A stretch of 64,000 nucleotides of DNA from Phanerodontia chrysosporium (Eukaryota > Basidiomycota > Agaricomycetes > Polyporales > Phanerochaetaceae): positions 744,001-808,000 of the forward strand of contig MJGA01000013.1 of assembly GCA_001910725.1 (NCBI GenBank). Direction: 5' to 3'. Each line of letters begins with the position of its first letter. Within the stretch, counting starts at the first letter, position 1. The notes under the pieces were generated by a model, which worked only from the letters and a program-made list of their open reading frames with translations, was not told the DNA's origin and searched no databases. Made by a program: the position numbers and the translations under genes. Below are positions 8,400 through 19,390 of the stretch, piece by piece.

Positions 8400-10112
8400 T
8401 CACCGAGCTCGGCCCTTGCCCTTCGCACTCGACCCGGCAGAACCTCCAGGAGGTGTACGGCGCCGCTCGGCGCTATCGTCACGACGCTCGCGAACGCCCG
8501 GCAAGTCGTCAAGAAGGGCCTGGAGCCCTGAACGAAGGCTAGTCAGCAGCTCGATACGCGCGGACAACATCGCGATCTCGCTGGCCAACGCGTCGGCCTG
8601 GGTGCGCACGATGTGTTGCGCGACGTGCTCGGGGGGCGGGCGAAGCTGCAGCTCGCGCAGCACAGACGAGTCGACCAACGCCGGCGAATGCCCGAAGTAC
8701 CCGGACGGCGGCGGCATCGTGCTGGAAGACGCAGCCGACGAAGGACCCGGAACCGAGGTCGCGGCACGAGCTCGAGCCGAGGCCACCGGAACGGTACGAG
8801 GTCGCTCTGCGACACAAGTCAATACGAAGCGCAGCACCGAGATTCGACGACACTCACTAGTGTTGGCGGCCTTGTCAGGGCTCAGGCGACCCTGTTTCTG
8901 CGAAGTTTGGCTGGACGCCACTGAGGCAGCGTCCGCGACGGGCTCGGCCTGGCTTTGCGACGCGCCCGACTCGGCACCGCTGGCCTCCGGCGAAGGTGGG
9001 AAGGCGCGGTTGCCGGGACATTTCACCTTTCGCTCCAAGCACCGCGCGCACCGACGTTTCCCGGCCTGGAAAACGCACTCTTCGTCGCGGCTGATGCAGA
9101 ACCGGCACTGGCCCACACGTCAGCTACCTCGCGTCCGAAAACGAGGAACGGGACGTACTCGGTCGACCCCGAAGAATTCGGCATTTTCGGTCGCGGGCAC
9201 GGATTGACCACGGCGCGCCCGACGAGGGACTGGCTTGCGACGAACCGAACTTAGCTCCGAACGCGACCTCGCGCCGTCGCCACCCTGCGGTGTCGGCTGG
9301 TCGGGTTCGTTCTCGGACACCTGCGAAGTGGGCTCCGTCGAAGGCGGCACCGCCGACTCGCTTCCCTCCGCGTCGTCTGCTTGGCTAAGCTCGTCCACGT
9401 CCATGCGAGGAGATCCCGGCGCGTTCGATGGGTTGGGCGAGGGCGAGGACGTCCGCGAGCGCATCCGAGCGTCAGAATCGCGAAGCGCAGGCACGATGGT
9501 CCCGCTGCCCGGGGAGGACGTTGGACCCGCGGCAACGGTAGCGGGCGTGGCAGGTAGCTGCCGCTCGGTGTCTTCGTCGCCGTACAACACAGCGAGAAGG
9601 CGATCCTCGGGGATTGGCCCGAGGTCTGCGAGCCTACGCGCTGCGGCCTCGACGGCGTCGCTATTGGCATACCCCTCCGCTTCGAACCGACGACGTAACG
9701 TCTCGGCCTCGGCCAGCACCGCGCGAGACGCTACCGAACTCAGGTCCGGCGTAAGGAACTCGCGCGCGAGGTCCGCTGTGTCGCTGCTGTCGGCGAGCTG
9801 ATAGAGCCGAAGCCCCATCTTCAACTGGAAGTCGTCGAGCTCCTCTGCGAGACCAGGCACGGCCGCGACGGCGGACGGCTCTTCGGACTAACATCGCTCA
9901 GTCAATACAAGTCGGCAGACATTCGCGCTACGCACCGAGACGCTCCGGGCTTGCTCCAACCAGGCTCGGTTGGCCGCGACGTTGTCAAGGTCGATTCCCT
10001 CGAGCTGCGTGAGCAGCCGGCGGCGAAGTCGAGTTCGGGCCCCGACGCGCTGCTGCGCTCGGTCGCTCCGGGCGGGCGAAGGCTCGGTCGTGGGGCGGTG
10101 CTGCTGGCTCAT
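8400..10112 (-). CDS. Antisense, intron-containing gene inside the retrotransposon; Cys-rich protein
   Basis: Proposed exons, minus strand: 10112-9936, 9887-9159, 9107-8858, 8806-8400. The three introns are 48, 51 and 51 nt, each starting GTGCGT, GTACGT or GTGAGT, ending in AG, and carrying TTGAC or CTGAC. Exons are in phase and give about 520 residues. Unspliced, the second intron would bring in a TGA. The protein has an Arg-rich N-terminus, a helical middle, a long Ser/Pro/Glu-rich linker and, right after intron 2, a cysteine cluster CRFCISRDEEC / CARCLERKVKC reminiscent of fungal zinc-binding DNA-binding domains but not the standard Zn2Cys6 spacing. The C-terminal part is helical and ends in a basic tail. 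I do not know its function. Spliced introns opposite to the element mean it is expressed, if at all, from its own promoter near the 3' LTR and not from the element's RNA. Confidence 0.75.
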
Positions 10113-10303
10113 TTCGAGGGAGATGCGTTGCAATAGCGTTCGGTTCCCCCCTCACCATCCTTTAATCCCCGGGACACGCGCACTCGGCCCCTCTTCCACG
10201 TAGTAGATCACTCGGCGATACCCGAAGAAGCGATGCCGGGCCCTGTCTAGGCTACATTCTCGTACGTGGGTCCGTTCGCTCCATTCCCCGCTCACGCGCT
10301 CCA

Positions 10304-10350
10304 TTCGCTGGCCCGAGGACGGGCCTTCTTTTCGGTTGGGAGGAGAAGAA
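10304..10350 (+). other. Polypurine tract and hairpin before the 3' LTR
   Basis: GGGAGGAGAAGAA (10338-10350) abuts the TGATG of the right LTR, as expected for the plus-strand primer of reverse transcription. Just upstream, GGCCCG AGGA CGGGCC (10310-10325) forms a perfect 6-bp stem with a 4-nt loop. The internal copy is at 8253-8300. Confidence 0.75.
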
Positions 10351-11198
10351 TGATGCGCCCCGCGCGCCGCTGCGCCCGCCGACGCGTCAGAACGCATGTC
10401 TCCCGCACCTCGCATCGTCAGCCGATAAAGCCGAAGCCAAGACGACTGCACCATGTGCTCGCCCGAATCCTCCCGAACGCGTCGCAACCGACACGTCAGC
10501 GCCCCGAGTCACGCACCCGATGCCGAACCCTGCCGAGCGCCTCGCCACATGGGTCCCACGCCGCGTCCGAGCAGCGCCTGCTCGGCCTAAGTATTCGCCC
10601 GCGCACCAGACCTCGCTGCCCGCTGCGAGCCCCCCTCCGTCCTCGCGGTATCGTCGCCGACATCGCGCAGGCCTCGTTAAGCGGTTTCACCGCCGTCGGA
10701 GAGTGTAGGAACATAGTACTGTATAGTTCTGACGTAGGGTGGCTGAGTAGAATAGTATAAAATATCCCCTCTGTAGTAGACAGAATCGAACAAGTTCCCC
10801 TCTCGCCCTAAGTCTTACAAGCGTGTCTGCGAACATCGCCCAGCGACTCCTCTGCGACCCGCGACTCCGCCTGCGAACTCGTCCCTGCGATCCTTGACTT
10901 CGCCCGAGCACCCGAGCCGAGCGAGCGACCTCGCGAGCCTCGGCCTCTTCCTCGCGTCTTCCTCTCACCTTTCTCGCCTTCTACCACCCACTTGCCCGCT
11001 GACCGCGGCTCGCGTTTAGTGTTACTAATAGCTCTATTTCCTTTTATTCTAGGTACATTCGGTCGCCTCGGTCCCCGTAGTCGCGCTCACCTCTACTCCG
11101 ACTGCTCGCGCGCCCTCGGCCGACGCCTATCCCGTTCCCCTCCATCTCCCTCTCTACGTTCTCCCTTTCTCTCGGCCTAACCGCGCGCAAGCGCATCA
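10351..11198 (+). repeat. 3' long terminal repeat
   Basis: This 848-bp copy is identical to the left LTR except at 10868 (C for T) and 11100 (G for T). It ends GCGCATCA and is followed by the ACTA duplication. Confidence 0.95.
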
Positions 11199-11202
11199 AC
11201 TA
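11199..11202. repeat. Target-site duplication ACTA, right copy
   Basis: It matches 691-694 and marks the right edge of the insertion. Confidence 0.75.
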
Positions 11203-11257
11203 GCAGGCGCCGTCGCCTTCGTGGCGTCCCGCGCGCGCGAGCGGCTGTTGCCGTGTA

Positions 11258-11554
11258 TCATCTTTGCTTCTGATCATCATGCGTATTCTGCTCGGCGGCT
11301 CGGTCAAAAGGCTCGGGTTCAGCTACGACCTCTTTGAATAATTGTACGTGACGCGGATCCGTTCGAAACGACTCCTGGGCAACCGCGGCAAAGGCCAACA
11401 CAGCTCGCGCAAATTTTGCAACGTCAGCAGTCCGCTTTTCCCCATTTCTCGCCTCGAGTACACCGTATTTGGGTCGGGGCCGAGGCCGCTTCGGCGTACC
11501 AACAGGGTTTGTCACTAGCCTGGTGTGTATCGGGTTCCCATGATGGTGTTTCAT
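11258..11554 (-). CDS. Unrecognised open frame of 98 codons, doubtful
   Basis: This ATG-started frame lies in the gap between the retroelement and the hydrolase. Its residues are mixed and helix-like in the middle (ADVAKFARAVLAFAAVAQ), which is more protein-like than most frames here, but I recognise no family and see no clear splice partners. It may be a small gene, a remnant of a gene hit by the retroelement, or chance. Confidence 0.2.
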   Translation of the reverse strand: MKHHHGNPIHTRLVTNPVGTPKRPRPRPKYGVLEARNGEKRTADVAKFARAVLAFAAVAQESFRTDPRHVQLFKEVVAEPEPFDRAAEQNTHDDQKQR

Positions 11555-11666
11555 ACGCGCCCCTTACACCTCGCGTGATTGGTTCGCAGACTCATCCATA
11601 TAAAACCACGATGAAGAACTTGTATCCGAGGCGTAGTTCTCTCCTTCCTCTCCACTCAACCAAACG

Positions 11667-12994
11667 ATGTCCTCGGAGGCGTTCTGGCGGGTAAAACGTC
11701 CTGTCTCCCCGCTACTCACCAAGCAGCCTTTCAAGGGCCTTTATCTGCTCGTCGTCATTGCAGGCGCGGTCATACGCATCCCATACTGGGTCATCACTTC
11801 TGCAGTTCCTGCATTACGCCCTCGCAAGAAATGGCCATTTTCGCGGGCACTCATGGTCCAGGTCATGGCGTACCTCTTCCCGGAGCTCTTCAAGACGCTC
11901 GCCTGGCCCGTTGAGGAGACAGAACCCAAAGAGGTGGACCCAGAGCAGGGCTTTGTTTGGGTAGAGCCAACACCAGAATTCGTAGTGGGCGAGATAAAAG
12001 AGGCCGCTACGATCAACGGGGTCCAGCCTGCACGTATCGTTGGCTATATGCAATACAGAAAGGGTGAAGAACGGAGAGCAGATGAAAAGGCGATGTCTGG
12101 AGAGAAGGTCATGTACTATCTCCACGGTAGGTCCCTTTTACTTGTCAGCATAACTGCTTTCACTGACTGCCGCGATGCCTTAGGTGGAGGCTACTTTGTC
12201 AGTCTTTCCATCGGTACCTCCATTGTGCGCATCTGACTCGCGCTGCCTCATAGACCGGCAACGCAACAGGACCCACGGCCTGGTTCTGCAGCAAGTGGCT
12301 CGAAGAGTCCTCTGCGTTCTCTCGCACCTTCCAGGTCAACTACCGCCTCGCAACGTCCGATCCGCTGCCGCGCAAGAACAACTTCCCCGCCGCTCTCCTG
12401 GACGCGATTGCGGGATACAATTACCTCGTCAATGTGCTCGGCTTCGAGCCGCGCAACGTCCTGTTCAACGGCGAGTCTGTGGGCGGGCACCTGCACATCA
12501 ACCTCGTGCGCTACCTCGTGCAGCAGCAGTTCCAGACGCTGCCGCCGCCGGGCAGCCTCATCCTGCTCTCCCCCGTCGTCGACTGGGGCGGCTCTCACAT
12601 CGGGGCGCACTACTGGGAGGCGAACGCGCACACGGACATAGTCAACAGCTTCTATTACGGCTACCCGACGCGCTGCCAGCTCGGCGCGCTCCCTGTCGAG
12701 TGGGCCGAGCTCAGCCCGTGGATCTCACCTGGCTCGCTCAAACTTGCCGAGCCGCGCGGCCTCTTCAAAGGCTTTCCTCCAACCTACATGGTCACCAGTG
12801 ACGCCGAGTGCACGCTCGACGCGATGCAGACCTTCCGCGACCGCATTCGCGAGGACCTCGGTGACGATCGCTTCCGGTACCTCGAGGTCCCCGACGCACT
12901 GCATGCATTCCCGATTATGAGCTTCCACACGCCCGAAAACATCGAGACGATTCGGAAGATGGTGGAATGGGCGGAGAAAATACTCGCCGAGTAG
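11667..12994 (+). CDS. Alpha/beta-hydrolase (Say1/esterase-lipase-like), membrane-anchored
   Basis: Exons 11667-12126, 12184-12197, 12254-12994 give 404 residues. The protein starts with a hydrophobic segment (about residues 23-40), likely a membrane anchor. The oxyanion-hole motif HGGGYF is split: H in exon 1, the rest on a 14-nt exon. The nucleophile elbow is GESVGG (about residue 235), the acid is near SDAECTLDAM and the catalytic His is in DALHAF. This is the alpha/beta-hydrolase fold-3 layout of hormone-sensitive-lipase-like esterases; the N-terminal anchor recalls fungal Say1 steryl acetyl hydrolases. The substrate is inferred only. No frame problems. Confidence 0.85.
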
Positions 12995-13088
12995 GACGGA
13001 ACGACGATGGTCTTCTAAAACGCGACGTGAACAAATACATATACATGGACTGAAACTATGCTACACAATGTACTGTACGGATACGGAA

Positions 13089-16000
13089 TTAAAGAGACAG
13101 CCAACGGCGATACAAATCCTGAGCAAGAGGTGTTGCGCCAGTGGTGACATAAATGAGCGAAAGATTGTACGCTGCTTCGCGGGCTAGGCCGCAGTCTGCC
13201 TCCGGATTAGACTGAAGCCTCTCATCCGCTTGCTGGAGAACGTTTTCGTAATGTTTGGTTGCCAGCGTTAGTAAGCCTTGTCACAAGCGTCAGCGAAATG
13301 CATACGTAGGTCTGGATGCGACGGCATACCGAGGTGGTGGAAAGCTCTACCAAAATTGTACTCGACCTCATCCGGAGCATCGTCTCCTCTCAGTTCACGG
13401 TACTTCGAGAGAAATGCCATAGCCTACAGGCACTTCGTCAGTCTAAATTGTGATTCACAATGAAGTCTCACGGCGCACCTGTGTGATCAGATGATGCCGA
13501 TTGTCTGCCTGCCGTTGCATGGCGCGCCCCATGGACGCAATTGCAAGCGAGAGGCAGATAACCGGGTCGTGCGGGCAATAATCATATGCGTGCAGGAGAT
13601 AGACTGGTCACATTCTGAGTGGCGCCACGTAGAATAAGGAAGAAGCGGGCGTACAGATCGCACTCTGGTAGCTCTTCGCGGCCAGACAGATTTGCCCGTA
13701 TATCGTCACGCCAATCGGGTTCTCTTTGGATGGGAGCTTCGGTGCTCCGGTGCCACTCGCGGCCTCGGACTCGTCGCGGTTCACGTCGTCGTCTGCCTCC
13801 GCATCGTCGTCTTCCTCGGTCTTTGTCGCGACACCATAGCGTTTGAGGGTCGTGTTCCACCGCAGCGAGTCGGGGTTCTTAAGCGCTGAGTCGTAGGAGC
13901 GCAGCTCACGGAGCAGGTGCTTCGAGAGTGTAGAGGCGAGAAAGCCGTCTGTCGCGTGATATCCACTGGCGAGGGAGGCCAGGAGGATTCGGAGTGGCTC
14001 GTTGTTGAACTGATGCGCATTGACGAGCTTTCGTGACTGCTCTACGACGGTGTCATACCGCCCTGCGGTAATCGAGCATGCTACCGGCCGTGCTGAGTCA
14101 GACACTGCAGAGGGATAGTTTTTGCATACTCACTGATCAGTGCGCAGCGAATCGCGTCCAGATACACTCGCTTCTGGAAAGCATTGGAGTAAAGGATATG
14201 TCGGAGGATTTCTTGTGCATCCTCATACTGGCCCCGTCGAGTGAGGTTGAATGAGAACTGTAGAGGATCAGCCAAGGCCTCACAGACGGCATGTAAGATA
14301 CGACGTGCCTGCATGAATATCCGCAGCCAGTCATCAAACGAAATCTTGCGGAACGAGTCTAATTCCTCTCCGGATGCTCCCTTGTTCTTCTTCGCCACCG
14401 TTTCGCGACCTGCAGGCAAGCTAAGCACCTCAACGGACTGAAACAGCTATCCGCACTCACCAAGGTCAAGCTGCAATCGCGAAGCCATGCTCTCTTCGTT
14501 CGCCTCCGCGCTCTGCTTCCGTCTGCCGCTCCGTCGGAACACACCATGGAAGCCCTCCTTGCGCGACGTCAAGAACAGAGCCCGCGTCTCCCGGAAGGCT
14601 TCGATGAGCGTTTCGGCCTGCTGCATCCATTCACGGTCGGCCTCCTCGTCGCCTGCGAGCATGCGTGCCCAGACTTCTTTAACCCTGCCGAAGGCCATGA
14701 CGGCTTCTTGCTCTTTTTCTTGCTCGAGCTTCCGTAGCTGCGCCGGAGTCAGTTTGTCTGGACGGGGAGCCTTGGCGGGCTTCTCCTTTGCAGCTCGAGG
14801 CTTCTCCTCGAACAGCGATGCGCCCTGCGCCGTGTCAGTACTCTGTCCTTCAGCGTTGTCTTGCCCTTGTCGGCCCTTGCGACGTCGCGAGTCGATTACT
14901 GTTCGTGTATGTGTCAGTGAGGGCGTTATGCACATCATGATACAAGAGCTGACCTTGAAGGACAAGGTCCAGGGCTTTTCTAGGCTCATTGAGGATCTCA
15001 TATATTTCGGCGAGCTTCATCTTTGCCTCGTTATGTGTAGGGTCTGCTTGGATAACTACCGAACACCCTTATAGAACTTATACATAGAGGAGGCAGGATT
15101 AATCTTACCGTGTTCGTAGATATCCACCGCTTCTTTGAGATCTCCGACCATTCGTCGACACGCCGCTGCCTGGAGCAGGACGTACAAGCTGCTCGTCTGC
15201 CTAGAATATCAGTACAGTCAGACGTGATCTGAGAATACAACGTACCCCCGCATCGGCTCCTAGCATTTCATAGATGTGCCCAGCTTCGGCATACATCTCG
15301 CGTTCAAAATACGCATCAGCAATTTCGGTGAAGAGAGCGGAATAGTCGGCGATATCTTGTGACAGAATGATGTCGGCGTGTTTCTGTGAGCAATTTCAGC
15401 GCATACATCACCGAGCAAAAGCGCATACACCCACCTTCCCCTCTACAATGTCACCCATTTTGATCCTCGCGACCGCAAGACGATGCCGGGCATTGACATC
15501 GAGCGGGTACATCCCTGGTTGCACCTCGCCCTGAGGGACGGTCCGCCAGCTCTCGCCGTTGGGCCCGCCGGCTCGTCCCACTCCCTGTCGTCCTCAATCG
15601 AGTCCCAAAACTTCTGCGCGCGCGGCCCTGCAGCCAGCGGCACCCGCGGCGGATGCCTCAATGGCCTTTTCGTGGCGCCCAAGGATATTGTAGAGGTCAG
15701 CGAGGACGAGGATTTCCATGAGCCCAAATCCTGCGACGGGCGCGCCCTCCTGGTCCATGGGCGTGTTGGCCTGCGGGACCTGTCCGTTCGGGTATGTAGT
15801 GTAGTAGTGCGCGAACGCGTCTTCGAAGAGCTTGGCACAAAGTTCGAGGTCGTTCAGTTCGATGAGGATCGGCCGCAGTTCGGCGAGGATGACCATGTTG
15901 TGAGGCATGCGCTTCAGAATGGCAAGTAGAGAAACGCGGGCCTACGCTTCATTGCGTTTGAAAGGCGGCACACCAGTGCAGAGTTCAATGGACGTACAGC

Positions 16001-16940
16001 TCTAAGCTCGCCAAGTTGCTTTGCGAGCTGTGCCCGGTCCCATAGCGCATTGAAGTTCTCAGGGTCAACTTGGTACAGCTTCCTGTAGCAGTAAAGTGCC
16101 TGCTGGTAGTATCCTTCTCGCCTGCGAGGCCATGAGCAACGCTTCCAGAACAGAGCCAAGATGACGCACTTGGATTGTTCGGCGAGGCGCTCCCACTCTT
16201 CCGCGTCTTGGTTCAGATGTGCTGCCATGATCCGCAGCTGTAATGCTTTCTGCGGCTCCTGCTTGTCCTCGTAGCATTTTGCAAGGACGGACCACGCGAG
16301 ACCCGCGCGCGGCTCTATGCGGATGACCTCTTGCATAATTCGTATGCTCTCATCTACATTCCCGTCGATGTAAGCTTGGTTGCCCTCGCCGATAAGGGCC
16401 TTGACTTGGTGGGACAACACGACCCCCTTCTGTCTGCCTGGCTGGTGCAAGGCTCTTTATATGCGCGCATCTGAGATAGCGGCACATCACACACCTTTCG
16501 CCCCGTTTCTTTCCCACGCCCGACGCCTCTCGCAGGTCGTCCTTGAACTCGGCATCGCGGTCCTTCATGTCAAAGTCCCAGACCTTGCTGAGTGCGCCGC
16601 TGGAGCCATCGCCTTCGCGTATCTCGCGTACGAGACGACTAGGTAAACGTCAGTCGTGGTGTAGAAATGAAAAAAGTGGATGCGACGCGTACTCGAAGTC
16701 CTGGTCGACGTGTTCCTGCTCCGGCACCTCTCGCGCTTTGCCCTTGCCTTTCGGGGACATCTCGGTTTCGTCTTCATCGTCGCCTTCGGAGCTGAGCTCT
16801 TCAGAGCTGCTGCTGCTCCCTTCATACTCGTCGTCATCACTGTAGTCCTCAACCTCTGTGTGTATGACATATGAGGGTTGCCCGGTCCAAATGAGGAGCG
16901 GTTTACCGAACTCCCAGTCCTCCTCATGAGCAACCGACAT
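13089..16940 (-). CDS. sfc4: TFIIIC subunit with TPR repeats (Sfc4/Tfc4-like)
   Basis: This is a subunit of RNA polymerase III factor TFIIIC, which binds the A/B boxes of tRNA genes and recruits TFIIIB. The proposed start at 16940 (MSVAHEEDWEF) is followed by an acidic Ser/Glu/Asp-rich N-terminus, then a helical block leading into TPRs: VKALIGEGNQAYIDGN, WSVLAKCYEDKQEPQKALQLR and QALYCYRKLYQVDPEN. This matches the conserved first TPR array of Sfc4/Tfc4. More TPRs follow, then a lysine-rich linker, a second TPR array and a C-terminus ending NLSLIYVTTGA..YRRWLSL. About eleven short introns; exon 1 is 16693-16940 and exon 2 about 16495-16638. Near 15655, 15620 and 15562 the sense changes frame three times, each by one lost base, restoring the frame. 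Human and yeast relatives have a similar length. Confidence 0.88.
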
Positions 16941-17458
16941 GTCGATGGCAGGAGTATCGCCGCACGTATATGAGAAACACGCGATAGATATCCCTCTGCG
17001 CCGCAGCAAGGTAAGAGTGGAAGTTGCCGAGCGATGTAGGACGTGGAGAAGAAGAGAGAGATGCAGCCTCACTGAGCGCCCGACGCCACAAAGGCAGTCT
17101 GATCACCGCCAGGGTTCCAGACACAACGCCACCACGCAATCTTGAAATATTCAGTAACTTGTTCATTCGATATTGATAAGTTGAACCAGATCTAGGGGTA
17201 AGCCTGTACGTTTGAAGCTTTGGCGGAAGACATACTGCAGGTTCGTATTTATGTGCTTCGGCCGGGATCCTGACTCGGACTAAAGAATCCGGACGCGGCG
17301 TTTTCGCTCATGTTGATATCACAGCCTACTGCGTGCTAAGACAAGGAGGAGCAGAAGACGTATGAAGCTATCAAAGACCATGAACGGCGCTAAACAATGA
17401 GACCTGTGTCGCCACGGCGAGACCAAAGCACAGGCCCAGAACGAAATATCTGACAAGC
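16941..17458. other. Gap between the TFIIIC gene and the next minus-strand gene
   Basis: It holds the presumed 5' flank of sfc4. An open stretch at 16941-17160 on the minus strand (LRGGVVSGTLAVIRLPLW) might be an upstream exon or part of another gene; I cannot link it. Confidence 0.3.
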
Positions 17459-19230
17459 TCAAAGTGTCAAGATCTTGTCTAGCAGAATCGCCCACTCCAC
17501 GACCGTGACACCCCGCTTGAGCGCGGGCTCCCGCAGCTCGCGGTCCCTCGTCGCAGGATTCAACCGCGCAACGGCACGGAGGTGCTCCATCTTGACGATC
17601 CCGAGCTCCGAGAGCACGGGCCCAATGTGGGTGAGCGGCGGCTCACACGACGCGAGAATTAGGTCGATGGCGGACGTCGTACTTGTGCGCGACACGCCCG
17701 TGTCCTGCAGTGGGAGGTACGTCCCGCCCTGCGTCGGCGACACTGGCGGGCGCAGTGCCAGGTTAGATTTCGACTTTGACGAGCTGTCGGAGCTGTGCGG
17801 CGGCGTATGGAGCTGTGTCATTGAGTACTGATGGGCGGGACGTCGCATTAGGGTCTGGCAAATGGAACAATACTGTGTCCGATGCCGCTCACCTCGGTTT
17901 GAGGATAAGCCTTGCTGGCGGGACGCCGGGAAGAAGCTACAGAGTCTCGGGAAGGTTCTGAGCTGTGCTTTGGCGGCGGGCACGGGGGGACAGCACGCCC
18001 ATTTCAGAAGCAGTGACGGACTGTGCTTGTTGAGCAACGGCTTGACGGGAAGGCTGCTGGTAAGAAATGATGTACTGGGCGAGGATAAGCAAGATCAGGG
18101 GTGTAATAGGTCAGATACACACCTCAGTGCGTTCGTAGTCACCGTTGGACCCCTTTGACGTGCCCTTGGACTTACTTCCGTCGGTAGGCGGGTGCACCTC
18201 CTTGACAGCCGGCGCTGCTCGCTGCAGGGTGTCAGTCGACTTCATTCTGCGGTGACTCGAGGCGTCTGCGGAGCTGTCCTGGCTCTGCGCAACTCGTTCC
18301 CTCCACGCTGCGACCTTGTTTTTTGGGCCTCCTCCATGATCGGCTGCTGAGCAAGTGCGCCTCCGTTGTTGCGTGCTGGTCTGGGCAGGTTGTCCTTGCT
18401 TGCGTAGCTTCGCAGACTCCGCGCTCTGGAATGTCCGGTCTGCGATCTGGGGGCGATGCTTGCAGTCCTCTCTTGGGAGGACTCAGAGCGACGGACAGGT
18501 CGTTCTATAGGCGGCTCGTGAATAGAGTCTTCGTCTTCCATTCTGCGCTCTATGTCTCGTATGAACGGCGCATAGCCTGCAATGGAGATTGAATAGTCTC
18601 GGCCCTCCACGCCCTCAATGCCGGTCGTATTCCAGTCTGTGGGTGCCTCCGTCGGTGCGTCAAAGCCGTCCGTGAGCCCAGTACTCGTGGGCATGGCGTT
18701 ATTCCGCCGGGCACGGACATCTGGACTACGCAGCTGTGAGAGAACCCCGAACGAGGTAGCATCTGCGCAGGGAAAGTCGCTATGGTTAGCTGTGGACCCC
18801 GTGTTCGAATCGAACGTACCACTCGTCACCTCGTCTACATACATTGCTCGCGAACGCTGTCTTGGAAGCTGTCGTCGTTCTGGCGCTGTGTCGAGGCTGC
18901 CGGACCTGGGTTGGCACCGGAGAATGTGCGTCAGAGGGGGGCTGGCGACCTATATCGTACGCAACACGCGTTTGCAGCGTGTTGTTGGGAAGGGTCCCGT
19001 GATAGAGATCGTCGTCTCGTCCATCCGAGCTGTTGAACAGACTTCTGCGCAACAACGGCTCTCGGGTAGTAGCTGCTTCTCACGTCACCACTCCCTGAGA
19101 TCTCGGATGTGTCCAGCTGTGAGAACGCTCCCAATGGCGCGCGTGTCGTATCGGACCCTTCAGAGGAGCTGATAACCAAATTGGCTGATAGGATGTGGCG
19201 GTGTGTGCGCCTCTCTATGCCGTACAGCAT
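17459..19230 (-). CDS. Hypothetical basidiomycete protein, Ser/Arg-rich, with a conserved C-terminal helical domain
   Basis: This is a minus-strand, multi-exon gene; the 5' end is uncertain within 18844-19230. The middle part (18844-18242) is disordered, rich in Ser, Arg, Pro and acidic residues. The frame must lose one base near 18246 to continue into a segment starting MKSTDTLQRAAPAV. The last exon (up to about 17870, stop at 17459) encodes a compact helical end: FLASCEPP-like ILASCEPPLTHIGPVLSEL..., GIVKMEHLRAVARL, LKRGVTVVEWAILLDKIL. I recall such SAM-like ends in basidiomycete hypothetical proteins but cannot name a family. Exon joints near 17870-17960 are unresolved. Function unknown. 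Confidence 0.55.
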
Positions 19231-19390
19231 CCGCAGGGTGTTTCCGCAACTTCCAGAGGCAACGCCACCGAAGCTAAGTTACGCGGCGAAGGCAACACGA
19301 CAGACGCCCTCAGACGCCCGTGGCATGGCCCGCGTGAGGCGTTTTCAGCGCATCTCAGCCTTGTTTGCCCTCCACAACACCGACCACGAC

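Larger units (their letters stand above)
695..11198 (+). mobile_element. Ty3/gypsy-type LTR retrotransposon, nearly full length, with antisense accessory gene
   Basis: The element is 10,504 bp with two 848-bp LTRs, gag-pro and pol in the plus direction, an antisense spliced gene between pol and the 3' LTR, and a purine tract next to the 3' LTR. Pol order is protease, reverse transcriptase, RNase H, integrase, which is the Ty3/gypsy order. The LTRs differ at two places (1212 T against 10868 C; 1444 T against 11100 G), so the insertion is recent. The general look resembles Agaricomycete gypsy elements such as MarY1, from memory and not from an alignment. Gag has three internal frame changes; pol is open throughout. 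Confidence 0.95.

Noticed and set aside
9120..9122. TGA in the antisense gene taken as a nonsense mutation
   Set aside because: It lies inside a 51-nt intron with perfect GTACGT donor, CTGAC branch site and CAG acceptor, which removes it in frame.
695..11198. Repeat-induced C-to-T mutation of the retroelement
   Set aside because: LTRs differ at only two sites and pol has no stops, so there is no sign of it.
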